Assembly (NCBI GenBank): GCA_035544635.1
Contig: DATKDQ010000144.1
Span: forward strand, 1 to 16,802
Direction: 5' to 3'
DNA: 16,802 bases
Source of the DNA: DATAFT01 sp035544635
GTDB taxonomy: Bacteria; Acidobacteriota; Thermoanaerobaculia; Multivoradales; Multivoraceae
Each line of letters begins with the position of its first letter. The stretch's first letter is position 1. The notes under the pieces were generated by a model. The model worked only from the letters and a program-made list of their open reading frames with translations. It was not told where the DNA came from and did no database searches. Positions 15,355 through 16,802 of the stretch are shown here, piece by piece. The translations under genes were made by a program, and so were the position numbers.

Positions 15355-16469
15355 CAGGCCCCCTCGATCCAGCAGCCGCCCAGGACCCGCGTGCCGTCGT
15401 AGAAGACCGCGGCCTGGCCGGGCGCCACTCCCTCCTGAGGCTCCGCGAACTCGACCTCGACCCGGCCGCCGCCGAGCGACCGGATCCGACTCTCGGCGCC
15501 CGGATGCCGCGATCGGATGCGCACCCGGGCCTCGATCTCTCCCGGCGGCGGGGGACCGATCCAGTGCAGCCGCTCGCCGCGAAGGCCCGGGGCGCGGAGC
15601 TCGACGCGCCCGCCGACCACGACGCGGTTTCTGGCGGAGGCGACCTCGAGCACGTACAGCGGCTCCCCGCCACCGACGCCGAGGCCGCGCCGCTGACCGA
15701 CGGTGTAACGGTAATAGGGGCCGCCGGCCGTGCCGAGCCGGCGGCCCGCGCGGTCGACGACCTCGGCGCCGCGACCGGCGACCGCTGCCGCCGCGCCGTT
15801 CGACCCGGCTCCCTCGACGGCGCGGCCGACGCGTTGCGCGAGAAACTCCCCGAGCCCGTCCTCGACGAAGCAGATCTCCATGCTCTCACCCTTCTCGGCG
15901 ACGTGGAGACCCTGGCGGCGCGCCTCTTCCCGCACCTCGATCTTGGTCAGCTCGCCGAGCGGGAAGACGACCGCCTCGAGCTGTTCCTGGCGCAGCTCGA
16001 ACAGGTAATAGCTCTGGTCCTTGCCCTCGTCGACTCCACGATGGAGCTCCAGCCCGTCGGGTCCCCGGCGCAGGCGGGCGTAGTGCCCGGTCGCGATCCG
16101 GGACGCGCCGAGCCGGCGCGCCCGCTCGACGAAGGCGTCGAACTTGATGAAGGTATTGCAGCGCACGCAGGGGCTCGGCGTTCGCCCCGCGACGTACTCG
16201 CCGACGAACGGATCGACCACCTGGCGCTCGAACTCCGCATCGAGCCGCAGCGTGTAGTGCGGAATCCCGATCTGCCCCGCCACGCGCCTGGCGTCGCCGA
16301 GATCGAGCGAGCCGCAGCAGCGGCCGCTGCGCTCCCGCGACGAACGGTCCCAGAGCAGCATCGACAGGCCGACCACCGGCTCGCCCGCGCGCGCGAGGAG
16401 CGCCGCCACCACCGACGAGTCGAGCCCTCCGCTCATGGCAACGGCGGTGAAGGCGGTGGGCCAGCTCAT
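15351..16469 (-). CDS. mnmA: tRNA-specific 2-thiouridylase
   Basis: MnmA adenylates and thiolates U34 of tRNAs for Lys, Glu and Gln, making the 2-thiouridine of the wobble base. The 372-residue enzyme has the ATP-binding loop AMSGGLDSSVVAALL (Ser13-Ser19), catalytic Cys101 in SPCVRCNTFIKFD, the tRNA/ATP motif DQSYYLF (151-157) and the second cysteine Cys200 in SMEICFVED. These are the two cysteines that carry the persulfide and disulfide in the family. YTVGQRRGLG and the C-terminal beta barrel (GQAAVFYDGTRVLGGCWI) are present. An Ala/Gly-rich stretch at about residues 218-235 lengthens a loop compared with the E. coli enzyme. ATG 16469 overlaps the upstream desulfurase stop (ATGA), and its own stop overlaps the TetR start. 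Confidence 0.96.
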   Translation of the reverse strand: MSWPTAFTAVAMSGGLDSSVVAALLARAGEPVVGLSMLLWDRSSRERSGRCCGSLDLGDARRVAGQIGIPHYTLRLDAEFERQVVDPFVGEYVAGRTPSPCVRCNTFIKFDAFVERARRLGASRIATGHYARLRRGPDGLELHRGVDEGKDQSYYLFELRQEQLEAVVFPLGELTKIEVREEARRQGLHVAEKGESMEICFVEDGLGEFLAQRVGRAVEGAGSNGAAAAVAGRGAEVVDRAGRRLGTAGGPYYRYTVGQRRGLGVGGGEPLYVLEVASARNRVVVGGRVELRAPGLRGERLHWIGPPPPGEIEARVRIRSRHPGAESRIRSLGGGRVEVEFAEPQEGVAPGQAAVFYDGTRVLGGCWIEGAW

Positions 16470-16802
16470 CGCAGGACCGCCGGCGCGAGACGGCGCAGGG
16501 CGTAGACCTCGGTGCCGAGGGCGGCGAGGAAGCGGTCGACGTCCGCGGTGGTGTTGGTCATGCCGAAGCTCACCCGCAACGACGACAGCGCCTCGTGGGC
16601 AGGCAGCCCCATGGCCAGCAACGTGGGGCTCGGCTCGATCGCCCCCGACGCGCAGGCTGACCCGGTCGACACCGCGAACCCGGCGAGATCGAGACGGATC
16701 ACCAGCGCCTCGCCCTCCACTCCCGCCACCGCGAAATGGGAGGTGTTGGGCAGGCGCGCCGAGCCCTGGCAATGCACGCGGACGTCCTCGATCGAGGCGA
16801 GC
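16466..16802 (-). CDS. Cysteine desulfurase, NifS/IscS type (C-terminal part only)
   Basis: Only the last 111 residues are inside the window; the gene continues beyond the right edge. They include the active-site loop STGSACASGAIEPSPTLLAMG, with the cysteine that accepts sulfur from the substrate cysteine on a PLP enzyme. The RVSFG strand and a final helix (TTADVDRFLAALG) match the ends of NifS/IscS proteins. The upstream part LPNTSHFAVAGVEGEALVIRLD fits the same fold. Its stop overlaps the mnmA start (ATGA). Desulfurase-mnmA pairs are known, for example YrvO-MnmA in Bacillus, where the desulfurase is the dedicated sulfur donor for tRNA thiolation. That role is likely here, though an additional Fe-S cluster role cannot be excluded. 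Confidence 0.93.
   Translation of the reverse strand, partial: LASIEDVRVHCQGSARLPNTSHFAVAGVEGEALVIRLDLAGFAVSTGSACASGAIEPSPTLLAMGLPAHEALSSLRVSFGMTNTTADVDRFLAALGTEVYALRRLAPAVLR

Overview
This is a GC-rich bacterial chromosome segment (by eye well above 65% G+C, with strong G/C bias at third codon positions). It carries mostly housekeeping genes plus one sensory two-component pair and two outer-membrane proteins. The combination of a carboxypeptidase-regulatory-domain outer-membrane protein, a large PDZ/multi-TM/GAF/PAS histidine kinase with an NtrC-type partner, and a prfA-prmC-murA cluster suggests a Gram-negative bacterium such as an acidobacterium or a deltaproteobacteria-like lineage. That placement is inferred from gene content, not from a marker phylogeny.

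Layout. Positions 1-562 (minus) hold a small secreted beta-barrel protein missing only its stop codon. Divergent from it is comF (770-1594). A 287-bp gap follows with two tandem copies of a paired-hairpin repeat and then a clear sigma70 promoter (TTGCGG-17 bp-TATAAT). That promoter drives a 621-residue outer-membrane protein (1882-3747). A 339-bp gap (3748-4086) contains a well-formed sigma54 promoter and several small dyads upstream of it. Downstream is a tightly packed plus-strand run: histidine kinase (4087-6876), sigma54-activating response regulator (6873-8252), prfA (8261-9331), prmC (9441-10337), a second repeat cluster, murA (10478-11737), a Slt-type lytic transglycosylase (11737-14001) and rsmI (14004-14777). 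On the minus strand, entering from the right edge, is a cysteine desulfurase (partial), mnmA and a TetR-family regulator. These three genes have overlapping start/stop codons, and the last one converges on rsmI with a 35-bp antisense overlap.

How the genes fit together. The kinase and response regulator overlap by ATGA and sit behind a sigma54 promoter. The regulator has the ATPase needed to activate such a promoter, so an autoregulatory loop is likely. prfA and prmC form a functional pair (release factor 1 and the methyltransferase of its GGQ glutamine). murA and the lytic transglycosylase pair peptidoglycan precursor synthesis with glycan cleavage. The cysteine desulfurase most likely supplies sulfur to MnmA for tRNA wobble 2-thiouridine.

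The least ordinary feature is the dispersed repeat: four copies in two tandem pairs about 8.5 kb apart and in opposite orientation. Each copy pairs a bipartite stem-loop with a second GCGCCG/CGGCGC hairpin. Stem arms differ between copies by compensatory changes, and one copy supplies the stop codon of prmC. No tRNA, rRNA, CRISPR array, insertion sequence or prophage gene was seen.
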